Origin: Ariolimax columbianus
Taxonomy: Eukaryota > Mollusca > Gastropoda > Stylommatophora > Arionidae
Reading direction: 5' to 3'
DNA: 64,000 nt
Assembly (NCBI GenBank): GCA_036924085.1
Contig: JAVGWX010000004.1
Coordinates: forward strand, 75,891,590 to 75,955,589
Under the pieces are notes generated by a model, which had not been told where the DNA came from, did no database searches, and saw nothing but the letters and a program-made list of their open reading frames with translations. The translations under genes were made by a program, and so were the position numbers. Of the stretch, positions 55,901 to 64,000 are shown one piece after another; position 1 is the first letter of the stretch; the number at the start of each line of letters is the position of its first letter.

Positions 55901-58900
55901 ACATGATCTATCAGGTTTCAGAGAATGGTATACATACCATCACTACAGAAGGGCTTCTAAAACTCAGCAAGGAGTGATAAGACAGCTGACCAGGACGTCT
56001 TCTTTTTTTTTGTTCGCTTGAAAATGTCTATATTTACAATGTTGTCTCTTGCATAAACTTCACTGTCTTCTGTAGTTCACATATAGGTCCATAAAGTTTC
56101 TCTTCCAGTGTTTTTTCTATGGGCCAGTGGGATTGTCTCTATATATCATATACAGGGCAATTGTGTAGTATGTGCTTGGGACAATGTGCTTGGCTAACGC
56201 CTGGTCAGGCAAAACACACTGATCAGACAATGTTAGCCAGGGTCAGGAGAAATATACTGGCCAAGACTCTCACCTGACCTCCTCATTGGTCGTCCTGGAA
56301 ATGGGCAGTTGGCGAGGACAACAGTCTGGCTAACAAGGTGAGGTTTGACATTGATCCCAGTAGTAGTGAGTGACATGCAGATGAAGCCAAGCATTGCACA
56401 ACCGCCTGGAGGACCCCGGTCCACTTCATCAGCACGCTCGAGATGTCAAGAAAGCTACTGCAATCTGCCATAAGTTCCGTTCTTTTCAGGGCGCACAAAA
56501 GGGTTACCAACCCATTGAGAACATTAGCAACCAACCATAGTATGTGCTGTGCAGAATGGGTTGTCTGCCCACATGTACATACAGTTAAGTTACTCATATT
56601 AAATTTTGTGTACATTGGGCTGCGGAGTCAGAAGTGTCCTGTTCTAGGTTGCAACAAAATAGTTTGTTTTTGTCTGTTCATCTTATGGTAATTGTCTTGT
56701 TGGTGGTTTTCTGGTTGATTTGATCATCCTTATCTTCTGTTGGAATGTAACTGATATGTCTGGTTACTCGTCTGCAGCATCCTCCATTGCCAGTTGGTCT
56801 GCTCTCTCGTTTCCTGGTACTCCACAGTGAGAGAAGGTATCCACTGCATGAAAATATTGTGTTGGTTGCTCAGTTCATACAGCAGAACTAGTAGACCTGA
56901 CAGTTTCCCGGACTTCAGTGCTTGGAGTGCTGATTGCGCATCTGTCAGAAATACTATAAGTTGTGGACCAAGATTGGTGTTTCTCAGTTGCCACCTTGAT
57001 TGCTTGGATTTCTGCATCATATTTCCTCATTAGTACTCTGACTGTATCCCTAATGTTGTTTGGGTATTCTATGTACACTCCCACTCCTCCATTCTTTACT
57101 GCACCCATCTGAGTATACTCTGGCCCAGAGGTCTTGTGGGTATTCTTCATCCAGTAAACAGAGTCACTACCCTACGTTGCACACTGTTCTGTTCCTCCTT
57201 GTCTAGTATTCCTGACCCGGATGTATATGTTATATCCCTGACAATAGGTCATGATCCTTGGACACCGACACACTGAGCTGAGATATCTTCAGGGATACTA
57301 AAAAAATATCCCATCTAAAATCATAATGCTTCTATGACAACAGATACAGGCCCTACACTATCTTCCAGTTTACAACTGAGAAAGATGTGTGCTTTTGTTT
57401 CAGGGAACATTGGTCTGTCATGAGGTACCAGCTCACAGATAAAGGAATTATATCATTACAACTCACAGTGGGTTAGAGTGATCAGTTAGCTGTAAAAATA
57501 ATATTCTAACAATTGGTTGCGCTATTTTCACAGATTTTAAAAAATGATTTCTTCTTAGCAGCTCCTTTTCTACCTCTGAAAGTGCAGGTCCTTTGTTGTG
57601 TCTATACTTGCAATCAAGTGTGCAGATAAACAGGTGATTGGCCTATTGTGTCTTTGCATGATGAGGGACCCCCTCCTTTTGGCGTTCCTGCAGGCTACTA
57701 TTTGGTAGGAATTTCATTACCATTAGAATTTATGTATGGACAGTACCTAACAAACAGCTTGTTATTTTCAATTTGCAACTACTAATGGTTCTTTTATGTG
57801 CACAACATGTACATGGAACTTCTGACTGTATCATCCATCTCTAATAGGACTAGGTGTCAATCTCACCTTCCTTGAGACCAGGAGGGGACACTTTAAACTT
57901 GCTTGTTTCAAACACCATCACACTTTCAATTCTTGAGAGGTGATCGCCTTACCTCTCAGCTATAGCGAGCCCCCATTTAATTATAAATACAACGTAAATG
58001 TTTTGATGGTAATGTTCAATAAAAAAGCTACTAACAATCATTGGCTAAAACAGTTTCATGTAAAATATAGCATATAACATATAGTACAATGACATACATA
58101 CATATTTGCTCTGTCTTTGTCAAGAACTGCCAGCCACTAATTTGTTTAAACTACCTTTATTTTGTTTCAATTATAAATTACTCGTATTACTGTTAGAAAC
58201 ATATGACTGATCCCAGGTTGAGAAACCTTGTCCATTGCTTTGAGATTGTTGTTGTTTAATTAATGCATACAATGAGTAAGTTTACTCTTTTGTGCGCCTA
58301 TCCCAAGCATGCTGATGAAGGTAGACTGCAGTCCTCCAGGCAGTTGTGCTATGCTTGGCTTCATCTGCGTGGTGCTCACTACTAAGGGGATCATGTCGAT
58401 CCACATCTCGTCAGCCAGATTGCATTGAAAACAGCCAGTTTCCAGGGAATGTAACATGGAAGAGAGATTGTGGTCTTGGTCAGTGTATTGTTGTGCCTGG
58501 CTGGACTAACGTCTCAGTTTCCCTTTCCTTTAGATAAAAAGAAAGTACTCCGTGGCAAAAGACCAAATAGGCATCTAATTCACTCATAGAACTGGTTCTC
58601 AATCTCAGGCTTCTCTCATCACTCACTTCTATTGTCATCGATGAGGACCTCCGGCATCGTCCTTTTCACAGCATATTCCAGAGTGTGTGGACACGCAGGC
58701 GCGAAAATGTCTTTTGCGTGACAGGCACACAAGATCAGCAGATAGTATCGATGATCCTGATGTGTGTAGGTTCCAGTTGTCACGCCTGCTCTGAGCTATT
58801 CAAACATGGTGGTCTTCACTAGCAGTTACGTTCGCTCTGATTGTGCCTCTCCAATCAGTTTAGTTTTGCGCAAGACTTTCACATCACTATACAATTAAGC

Positions 58901-60086
58901 CTCAAATAACCACATTTATTTCCTTCATTGAATTAGCCACCTTTTACAGCTAATCTCACTATCATCATCATCATGTCCTTTATAGAACGTCGCTCCCATC
59001 ACAGCCTGTCTGAAAGAAACTCTTTCTCTTGCTAAAACTAGCCACCGCCAGTCATACCCAGGCATTCCTGGATACCTTGGTGCCATCATCTTCTCGGCAT
59101 ATATTTTGCCCGGCACTTTACCTTCCATCACTGTTCTCTCAAGACCGTTGTTGTCTCTTGAAGTGACCAAAGTATTTAAATTTTCTGGCCAAAATGGAAT
59201 TGATAAACCAGTTCTCCTCTACGTTCAACTCATTATCATACAGTTTATAATCTCAAATAACTACATCCATATCTATTAATAGATAATTAATATATCTATT
59301 TTAATAATTATATAAGATATTAATAATATATCTGAATTAGTTGTGTGTCTCACACTTCTCTCATATCTCCCCACTCAATAATTGCTGTATAGCAAGCTAG
59401 ACATCTCAGTATTCTCCCACTACGAGGATAGCACTCACTGTCGATCCCCACTTCGTTGGCCAGGTTGCCGTAAGTGTAACACCCCGTTTCCAGGAGCAGA
59501 GAGCATGCCGGAGGTGGTCTTGGTAGTTGGTAGCCAGGTAGGTAGTCATCGTGCAACTGGCAACTGCTCCTGACACAACGCCACAACGGCAACCAGCTAT
59601 ATGCTAACTTACTTCTTAACATTCATTCATCATCCATCCATCCATGTATTGTCTTTATTTTTTAGATCCAAACTTTCAAAAGTACTGTATTTTGAAATTC
59701 AAAACTTTAAAACAATCACTATCGTTACTGTAGTGTCACAATACAAGCAATTACAAGTAAGCTCAAAGTTCCAAGCAATCAATGATTGAATCAGAATGGG
59801 AATCATGTAGAGTAGACTTTAAAATAATTATTGTATTTTGTTTATGCTGGGATTTTATTTATCTATTTTTAATTTAGTATTTAGACTATTTTCATGCAGC
59901 TTCTGCTTCACGACAAAAACACTCAGTACTGCTGCAGTATGTATAGTATACATGATGAATGCATCTTTATTTACGTGCCATCTTTAGAAGTAATAATATT
60001 AAAGAATGCAAAGCAACTTACCCTTGTTCTATGCTGCTCGAATTTTTCAGTATGCCCTTTTTATCGTTCTCTGAGGTGGAAGCCAT
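46669..60086 (-). CDS. PPP1R2: PPP1R2, protein phosphatase 1 inhibitor 2
   Basis: Complete four-exon gene, right to left: 60022-60086, 54492-54695, 52045-52154, 46669-46928. The 639 nt (65+204+110+260) join in frame, phases 2, 2, 1, into 212 residues; human inhibitor-2 has 205. The three PP1-binding segments of the family are present: KGILKN (residues 10-15), the block around [18 protein letters not shown] (28-45) and KRRMHYNE (135-142). The GSK3-type phosphosite context PSTPF (52-56) is kept, with Thr54 as the acceptor. An acidic run DEEEEEDE and a Lys/Ser-rich C-terminus follow the family pattern. Known role: a mostly disordered inhibitor and chaperone of the PP1 catalytic subunit, reactivated by Thr phosphorylation. 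Introns of 5.3, 2.3 and 5.1 kb are loaded with transposons. A retrotransposed copy is ruled out by the introns. Confidence 0.95.
47105..47560 (+). repeat. Minisatellite made from the R2 head
   Basis: About twelve copies of a 36-38-bp unit, AAAACATACTGAGCAGACAT plus GTAAGTTGGGTCAAGT or AGTCAGGATCAGGC, alternating. Normal R2 copies have this unit twice at their 5' end. Confidence 0.92.
47572..47915 (+). mobile_element. R1 long form nested in R2
   Basis: GATGCTGAGCAGTGCATGAGC to AACAAAGAAGAA. GACCAAGA occurs on both sides. R2 sequence resumes at about 47915 and runs to 48085 (CAGCTCTCCTAG, GATGAAGCCAAGCATAGC, CCACCTTCATCAGC). Confidence 0.82.
48085..48760 (-). mobile_element. RTE/L1-like LINE reverse transcriptase fragment
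   Basis: Minus strand: [25 protein letters not shown] block (48650-48740), [40 protein letters not shown] and IELR. Several stops. Confidence 0.78.
48761..49499. other. No gene; unclassified repeat in the right half
   Basis: 49240-49490 matches 39030-39450. The rest is AT-rich without a usable frame. Confidence 0.5.
49500..50545 (-). mobile_element. RTE-like LINE reverse transcriptase and 3' end
   Basis: Minus strand: [79 protein letters not shown], and [20 protein letters not shown]. The YADD-type motif is changed to FAGN, so this copy is inactive. Ends upstream where a piggyBac has inserted. Confidence 0.88.
50564..51661 (+). mobile_element. piggyBac-type element with internal deletion
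   Basis: Perfect 15-bp terminal inverted repeats CCCATTCAATCCCAG (50564-50578 and reverse at 51647-51661) inside TTAA duplications (50560-50563, 51662-51665). The interior reads [20 protein letters not shown] and, shifted, DDIDPDYSA and [15 protein letters not shown], the acidic N-terminus and first domain of a piggyBac transposase. The DDD core and the cysteine-rich end are missing in 1098 bp. Confidence 0.92.
52045..52154 (-). CDS. PPP1R2: PPP1R2 exon 3
   Basis: 110 nt after acceptor [27 protein letters not shown] and [13 protein letters not shown], acidic. Donor GTATGA. Confidence 0.93.
52240..52920 (-). mobile_element. I-like LINE RNase H and 3' end
   Basis: [20 protein letters not shown] is the RNase H end; [20 protein letters not shown] is the C-terminal knuckle. 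A tract of about 27 C (52261-52288) sits inside. Lies about 90 bp from PPP1R2 exon 3. Confidence 0.8.
53030..53330 (-). mobile_element. RTE-like LINE 3' end inside a minisatellite
   Basis: [40 protein letters not shown] and a terminal run of GAT codons (ATGATGATG tail). Both flanks are pieces of the 58-bp repeat. Confidence 0.88.
53331..53640. repeat. 58-bp AT-rich minisatellite
   Basis: Five near-identical copies of AATTAGGATGATACATAC and CTTCTATCTTCAATACA units. Partial units lie at 53005-53032, left of the LINE, and at the right end (CACATACTTTTTTCTGAC). Confidence 0.93.
53660..54140. repeat. Unclassified repeat-like region
   Basis: A 151-codon plus-strand frame covers it but lacks coding character. 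GGATACTTTTTGATCA recurs at 45057-45072, indicating a dispersed repeat. Confidence 0.4.
54220..54465 (-). mobile_element. SINE-A, near full length
   Basis: Starts with CATTCGCCTTATTTTTC and ATTTTGCACCTGTCGGCC; GGTGCTGTGATTGGGG and tRNA-like head TCATTTAACCACTAGCCC at the other end. Confidence 0.87.
54492..54695 (-). CDS. PPP1R2: PPP1R2 exon 2
   Basis: 204 nt after acceptor [30 protein letters not shown] then VEEPSTPFN. Donor GTAAGG. Confidence 0.97.
54750..55262 (+). mobile_element. CR1-like LINE 3' end
   Basis: [56 protein letters not shown], and tail GGCTTCTAAACCAGTATAAAG. In PPP1R2 intron 1. Confidence 0.87.
55263..55998. other. No recognised feature
   Basis: A 164-codon plus-strand frame (55527-56021) has no known motif and runs into the LINE tail; I do not treat it as a gene. 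Confidence 0.45.
56000..57180 (-). mobile_element. I-like LINE RNase H and 3' end, interrupted
   Basis: Minus strand: [53 protein letters not shown] and [18 protein letters not shown] (RNase H blocks, one frameshift), then the 3' tail GCGAACAAAAAAAAAGAAG. Split by R2 at 56177-56537. Confidence 0.85.
56177..56537 (+). mobile_element. R2 with 11-bp TSD nested in an I-like LINE
   Basis: TAGTATGTGCT at 56166-56176 and 56538-56548; 361 bp with GAGGTTTGACATTGATCCC and CCGGTCCACTTCATCAGC. Confidence 0.93.
57610..57975 (-). mobile_element. SINE-D
   Basis: Minus-strand tRNA-like head with A box TAGCTGAGAGG (57953-57963) and B-like GGTGTTTGAAAC; body shared with 42425-42990 in the same order. 57181-57609 holds nothing recognisable. 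Confidence 0.75.
58250..58520 (-). mobile_element. R2 SINE-like element, shortened
   Basis: GTTGTTGTTTAATTAATGC, CTATGCTTGGCTTCATCTGC, CTGGACTAACGTC. 58521-58939 has no recognised feature. Confidence 0.78.
58940..59215 (-). mobile_element. RTE/L1-like LINE 3' end
   Basis: Same ending as 62705-62945: [34 protein letters not shown], and [19 protein letters not shown] with an ATGATGATG tail. Confidence 0.82.
59370..59600 (-). mobile_element. R2-related fragment, doubtful
   Basis: GATCCCCACTTCGTTGGCCAGG and CACCCCGTTTCCAGG follow R2 order but are strongly diverged. Confidence 0.35.
60022..60086 (-). CDS. PPP1R2: PPP1R2 exon 1
   Basis: 21 codons plus two bases: [19 protein letters not shown] and EQ, then donor GTAAGT. 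Carries the KGILKN motif. Too short to appear as a long open frame. Confidence 0.92.
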
Positions 60087-60209
60087 TTTAAAAGATATGA
60101 AAACTGTAAATTTCATTGGACATTTAAATCTAGTACTGCACAGAATGGTTATTAAAAAACAATAACTTCTTCCTCTTCTTCGTTGTTCGCTCAATAACTA
60201 ACCTATTTA

Positions 60210-60330
60210 TTGAATGTTTCTGCAAGCCCTCAAGAATGATAAACTATTGTCACACTATGACATACCAGAAAACGAGATAGATAGAGAGAGAGAGAGAGAG
60301 AGTGCACAGGTTAGCAAAAGAGGAAACAAC
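60210..60330 (+). mobile_element. I-like LINE RNase H fragment
   Basis: FLQALKNDKLLSHYDIPENE matches FLTVLQALKNDKLSEF and SHCDIPGNER of the 2966 copy with an internal deletion; a GAGAGAGAGAGA microsatellite lies at 60281-60301. Confidence 0.7.
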
Positions 60331-60595
60331 ACAAGAACAAAAGGGGGACTCATTGGTCTTGAGGACAAAATTCAAGTTAAAAAAAATATACCAAAGTTAT
60401 TTGTACCTATCCCAAGGTAACCCAAGAGCATCTACAGAAGGCGTAAAACCGGCTGCGGGTCTGCTTTGCTCTAGTGGTTGAGTCTATTAAGATGGAAACG
60501 CACATCGGTTAAACCACTTTCCAAGAAAACTTGTTGTATACAGACTTTGTAGAGTCTTATAAACCAGTATAAATACGTTAAGTTAAGTTAAAAAG
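60330..60595 (+). mobile_element. SINE-C, second copy (5' truncated)
   Basis: AGTTATTTGTACCTATCCC, GCGGGTCTGCTTTGCTCTAG, GCACATCGGTTAAACCAC, then the CR1-like tail TTGTATACAGACTTTG, AAACCAGTATAAATACG and GTTAAGTTAAGTT. Confidence 0.8.
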
Positions 60596-60599
60596 AAGA

Positions 60600-60785
60600 A
60601 ATAATACCCTTCCAGGAAAAGAATACTTTTAGTCATAAGGAAAGCAGACCAAACGAGAGACAACTATTGCTGCCTTGATCGAGCATGGCAAGTGACCCTG
60701 TTCCGCATGAGAACGGGATATAACACGTTGAATGACCACTTACACGTGATAAAATTGGTTCCGTCATCCATCTGTACGTGCGGAA
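60600..60785 (+). mobile_element. I-like LINE 3' fragment
   Basis: CCAAACGAGAGACAACTATTG and CCTTGATCGAGCATGGCAAG match the region following RNase H at 3225-3275. It continues the 60210 fragment after the SINE-C insertion. Confidence 0.65.
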
Positions 60786-60786
60786 A

Positions 60787-61255
60787 ACTTAACTTAACTT
60801 CATTAACCCGGTTTAGAAATATTTGCAGTCTGTATACAACCAGTTTATGCTACTTCTCTTAATATACAAATAACTGCATCTTATCTATTCTCGAATGCAT
60901 TAACGAGCACTGCCTCCACTATTTCCTGCGGCTATGCATTCCAAGCATTCACAACTCTCTGATTAAAAGTAAATTACCTTATGTTGAATCTGGACCTTTC
61001 TTTCAAAAATTTTATCCTATGCCCACTTGTTCTTGTAGCCAGTTGCACTTTGAAAAACTTGTTATAGTTTAATGTATTCTTGATATTGTCACTTCGAATG
61101 CTCATATTTTCTAGACAACATATGTCAGTTTTTCATAGTCTTTCAGTCTTTCCTCAAAACTATAATTATGGAATCCCACTGTCAGTTGTGTAGCTGTCCT
61201 TTGTATCCTTTATGGCCTTATTGATATCCCCTCTATGATAATGTGCTTCATTGGT
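60787..61255 (-). mobile_element. CR1-like LINE 3' end
   Basis: Tail AACTTAACTTAACTTCATTA and CTGTATACAACCAG; coding part reads RVVNAWNA, RTSGHRIKFLKERSRFNIR and GDINKAIKDTKDSYTTDSG-type sequence. Confidence 0.8.
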
Positions 61256-61264
61256 GCAACCTAA

Positions 61265-61570
61265 ACATGACGTTACGTGGCAGGTTGCAGTAGCTTTCCT
61301 CATATTCCGAGAGTGCTGATGAAGGTGGACCGGGGTCCTTCAGGCGGTTGTGCTATACTTGGCTTCATCTGCGTGTCGGTCACTACTACGGGGATCACAT
61401 CGAACCTCACCTTGTTAGCCAGACTGTTGTCCTCGACAACAGCCTGTTTCCAGGACGACCAACGAGGAGGTCAGGTGAGGGTCTTGGCCAGTAAATTTCT
61501 CCTGACCCTGGCTAACATTGTCTGATCAGTGTGTTTTGCCTGACCAGACGTTAGTCTCATCGTCCCACAA
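61265..61570 (-). mobile_element. R2 SINE-like element
   Basis: GACGTTACGTGGCAGG, GGTGGACCGGGGTCCTTC, CCTCACCTTGTTAGCCAG, TGCCTGACCAGACGTTAG. Confidence 0.85.
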
Positions 61571-61599
61571 TCCATCAGAATATCGGGCATCATAAAGGC

Positions 61600-61721
61600 T
61601 TGTACTGACTGTTGTAGAAACTTTCAAACTACGATCGTGCAATTACAGAATTATAGTGACGAGAAAAGACTAAAACAACTGGTTTACATTGTTTTGAACA
61701 GAGAATAATTCGAGGTGACTT
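61600..61721 (+). mobile_element. CR1-like LINE, left part
   Basis: VQLQNYSDEKRLKQLVYIVL; continues at 62003-62200 (GKDKLDYIKFFKVQ, RTKGHSFKLFKDKSLL, FFSQRVGNAWNALP) after an I-like insertion. Confidence 0.78.
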
Positions 61722-62002
61722 CTTCTTTTTCTTCCTCGTTCGCCTTCAGACCTCGACTTCAATGACTCTAACGAAGGCAGCAGTCGACTCAAGGCTCTGT
61801 ACACTTCAGTACAGCTTCTCGTGGAAGGACACTGGCTGTTGTCAAACGTTACTTCTTTTGTCTGTATACAGTGGACATGACTGCAAAATATATTATGTCT
61901 TCATGGGGGCTGTGCCGCAGGCAAAAAGGTCTGTAGTGCCAATCTTGAACTTGTTGTATAGATGACATCTCAGTCTGTTGTGACCTGTGCGTTGCTTGGA
62001 AT
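61722..62002 (-). mobile_element. 5'-truncated I-like LINE with 10-bp TSD
   Basis: GAGGTGACTT at 61712-61721 and 62003-62012. Minus strand reads QRTGHNRLRCHLYNKFKIG, LFACGTAPMKTEYIIFQSCP and AAFVRVIEVEV, then a GGCGAACGAGGAAG tail with GAAGAAG. Confidence 0.9.
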
Positions 62003-62200
62003 GAGGTGACTTAAATACAAGTTTACACATTCATGAATGGAAAGGATAAATTAGACTATATCAAGTTTTTCAAAGTACAGCCGGCCACAAGAACAAAAGG
62101 GCACAGCTTCAAATTGTTTAAAGACAAGTCCCTATTAAATATTAAGACATATTTCTTTAGTCAGAGAGTGGGGAATGCTTGGAATGCATTGCCATAGGAT
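62003..62200 (+). mobile_element. CR1-like LINE, right part
   Basis: Resumes exactly after the TSD: GKDKLDYIKFFKVQPATRT to RVGNAWNALP. 62201-62479 is not assigned. Confidence 0.82.
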
Positions 62201-62479
62201 GTGTAACAGAGTTACAAGGGTCCAACGAGCCAACGTCATGGAAGCCCTGAAAATACCGTTCGTGGTACCCACACATAACTTGAGAGCTCTGTCGGTGAGG
62301 TTGAGTTCATTGAACGGGTCATTGTCTTTAATTCTCAAACAGTACAGTTTAAGACTGTCCAGTGAAAATGGTTACAATCCCACGATTTCTACTGGGAAAT
62401 CCACGACCTCTAGATCACATAGTAGGTTGATAAACAAGTTCTGGCGACATGCCAGTTCAAATAAAGTTTGAAGAAATTA

Positions 62480-62700
62480 AACTCGAGAAAATAGAAGTCA
62501 TTGACAAAAGTGAGGACTGGCTGATAAATCTGTACATTTTTCAAGATACTTCGTTTCTTTGTAGCTTGACTCCACTTCCCTCTTTCCACACCTTGTCGAA
62601 TGCTTTCTCTAGATCCGTCCAAACCACTACTGCATGCTTTTTCTCTTGGTAAGCATGCTATATTTCCTGTGTAATGAGAGTAATCTGGTCCTCAGTGGGC
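62480..62700 (-). mobile_element. LINE reverse transcriptase fragment
   Basis: Minus strand reads VVVWTDLEKAFDKVWKEG, the palm motif, followed by broken sequence. Confidence 0.65.
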
Positions 62701-62704
62701 ATCA

Positions 62705-64000
62705 TCATGTAGCATGTCCTTTATAGAACGTCGCTCCCATCACAGTCTATCTGAAAGAAACTCGTTCCCTTGCCAAAACACCAGCTTCCGCCACTGTCAT
62801 ACTCAGGCATTCCTGGATATCTTGGTGCCATCGTCTTCTTGGTCTACCCCTTCCTCTTTTGCCTGGCACCATACCTTCCATCACCGTTCTCTCGAGACCG
62901 TTGTGTCTCTTGATGTGACCAAAGTATTTGCATTTTCTAGCCAAAATGGAATTGATAAACCAGTTCTCCTCTATGCTCAGGTCTTGCCGAATGTCTATAT
63001 TTGTTCTTTTCTCTGTCCAGTGTATTCTGAGGATCTTTCTTTAACATTTTGACTCGAAGGATTCGATTCTTTGTCTAGAAGTTTTGGTAATCGTCCATGC
63101 TTCACAGCCATAAGCTGCCACAGGAAAAACACAGGCTCTCAAGACTTTTACTTTTATCGTTTTGTTGGTGGCCTGCCATAATTTCTTCAGGCTGTTCAGT
63201 CTCTGCATTGCCATAGCTAGTCTTCTTCGGATTTCTTTCGAGCAGTCACCATTTTTGTCAATTATGGAGCCCAGATATTCAAAATGTGTAACCTGATCTA
63301 TTTCCTCACCACCCACTGTAAATTTATGCTGACATTGTATTTTATCGGTGGTCATTATCTTTGTTTTGTTTATGTTTATGAACAGATTTTGATCTTCACT
63401 ATGTCCATTAACGGCTGAAAGTAGCTGCTCTAGTCCTTCCGCACTTCTTGATAGTATCACTGTGTCATCTGCGTATCGTAACTCTGGAATCTCGTACCAA
63501 TCGTAAATGGGTCAAAACTTTCAATATTCTCATCTTCTCGTATATTTCTCATTATGCATTCCGCATATATGTTGTGCAGAGAAGGTGAGAGGATACATCC
63601 CTGTCGGACTCCCTTTTCTACTGCAAACCAATCTGATGTTTGCCCAGATACTCGGACAGCGGCTTGTTGATCTTGGTATAATGTTTCAATGAGATGGACT
63701 ATATGCAAAGGAAACCCCATTTCCTTCATGATTCTCCATAGATTTTGATGTTTTACCGTGTCGAAGGCCTTAGTGTAATCAATGAAACATGTGTACAGGT
63801 CTACATTAAACTCTCTACATTTTTCATAGATATTCCTTAAATTGAATATGTGGTCATGGGTCCCTCTGTCTTTCCTAAAACCTGCCTGGACTACGTGAAT
63901 TTCAGATTCAAACCTTTTCTCTATCCTTCTTAATATGATTCGCGAGAGTATCTTGCTAGCATGGCTGATCAGTGCGATAGTTCGGTAGTTTGTATACAGC
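62705..64000 (-). mobile_element. RTE/L1-like LINE, long 3' part, runs off the right edge
   Basis: Minus-strand blocks in order: AFDTVKHQNLWRIMKEMGFP-type (63715-63780), AVRVSGQTSDWFAVEKGVRQ, GCILSPSLHNIYAECIM, YADDTVILSRSAEGLEQLLS (shifted once near 63455), [60 protein letters not shown] and GRGRPRRRWHQDIQECLSM, ending GATFYKGH. Only one clear frameshift in about 1.2 kb: the youngest-looking LINE in the window. Confidence 0.92.

Noticed and set aside
55527..56021. 164-codon plus-strand open frame
   Set aside because: No recognisable domain or splice context, and it ends inside the antisense tail of an I-like LINE.
62410..62622. RSILKN on the minus strand as a candidate PPP1R2 first exon
   Set aside because: It lies next to an RT motif (DLEKAFDKVWKEG) and lacks a fitting splice donor; the exon at 60022-60086 has KGILKN, an ATG and a phase-matched GTAAGT.

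Overview
The window is animal nuclear DNA. It carries three spliceosomal genes with GT-AG introns, a very high load of retroposons in many states of decay, and no bacterial-style operons. The species cannot be named. A ciliated invertebrate (possibly a lophotrochozoan such as a mollusc) is my best guess, based on gene size, the LINE/SINE mix and an apparently ciliary gene.

Layout. (1) Positions 1-5524, minus strand: the 5' part of VCPIP1 (deubiquitinating protein, OTU family). Four short exons join in frame, and the fourth runs off the left edge just before the catalytic OTU core. (2) 5525-14722: LINE and SINE debris, one foldback element and about 1 kb of AT-rich sequence without genes. A short CG-containing promoter-like stretch lies just before gene 2. 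(3) 14723-28064, plus strand: a complete six-exon gene for a 336-residue protein that I do not recognise; its composition suggests a ciliary or axonemal microtubule-associated protein. Its introns hold LINEs, SINEs, a probable solo LTR and a foldback element. (4) 28065-46668: about 18 kb with no host gene, made of retroposons, two minisatellites, a solo LTR with a target-site duplication (TSD), and mariner-like fragments. (5) 46669-60086, minus strand: a complete four-exon PPP1R2 gene (protein phosphatase inhibitor 2, 212 residues). Its introns contain a TTAA-flanked piggyBac derivative, several LINEs, SINEs and two minisatellites. (6) 60087-64000: nested LINE/SINE insertions ending in a long minus-strand reverse transcriptase that leaves the right edge.

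Repeat families (names are mine). LINEs: CR1-like, I-like with RNase H, and RTE/L1-like endonuclease-RT types. R1 is a SINE-like family with a (GAA)n tail, in a ~350-bp long form and a ~165-bp short form. R2 is a ~330-360-bp SINE-like family with a CAACAAC tail. SINE-A, -B, -C and -D have tRNA-like promoter boxes. R3 is a foldback family and R4 an unclassified repeat pair. Direct 9-16-bp TSDs were found for many R1, R2 and SINE copies, so they are true retroposed units. SINE-C carries the 3' tail of the CR1-like LINE. Several minisatellites have grown out of, or been split by, transposon sequence. The three host genes share no obvious pathway.
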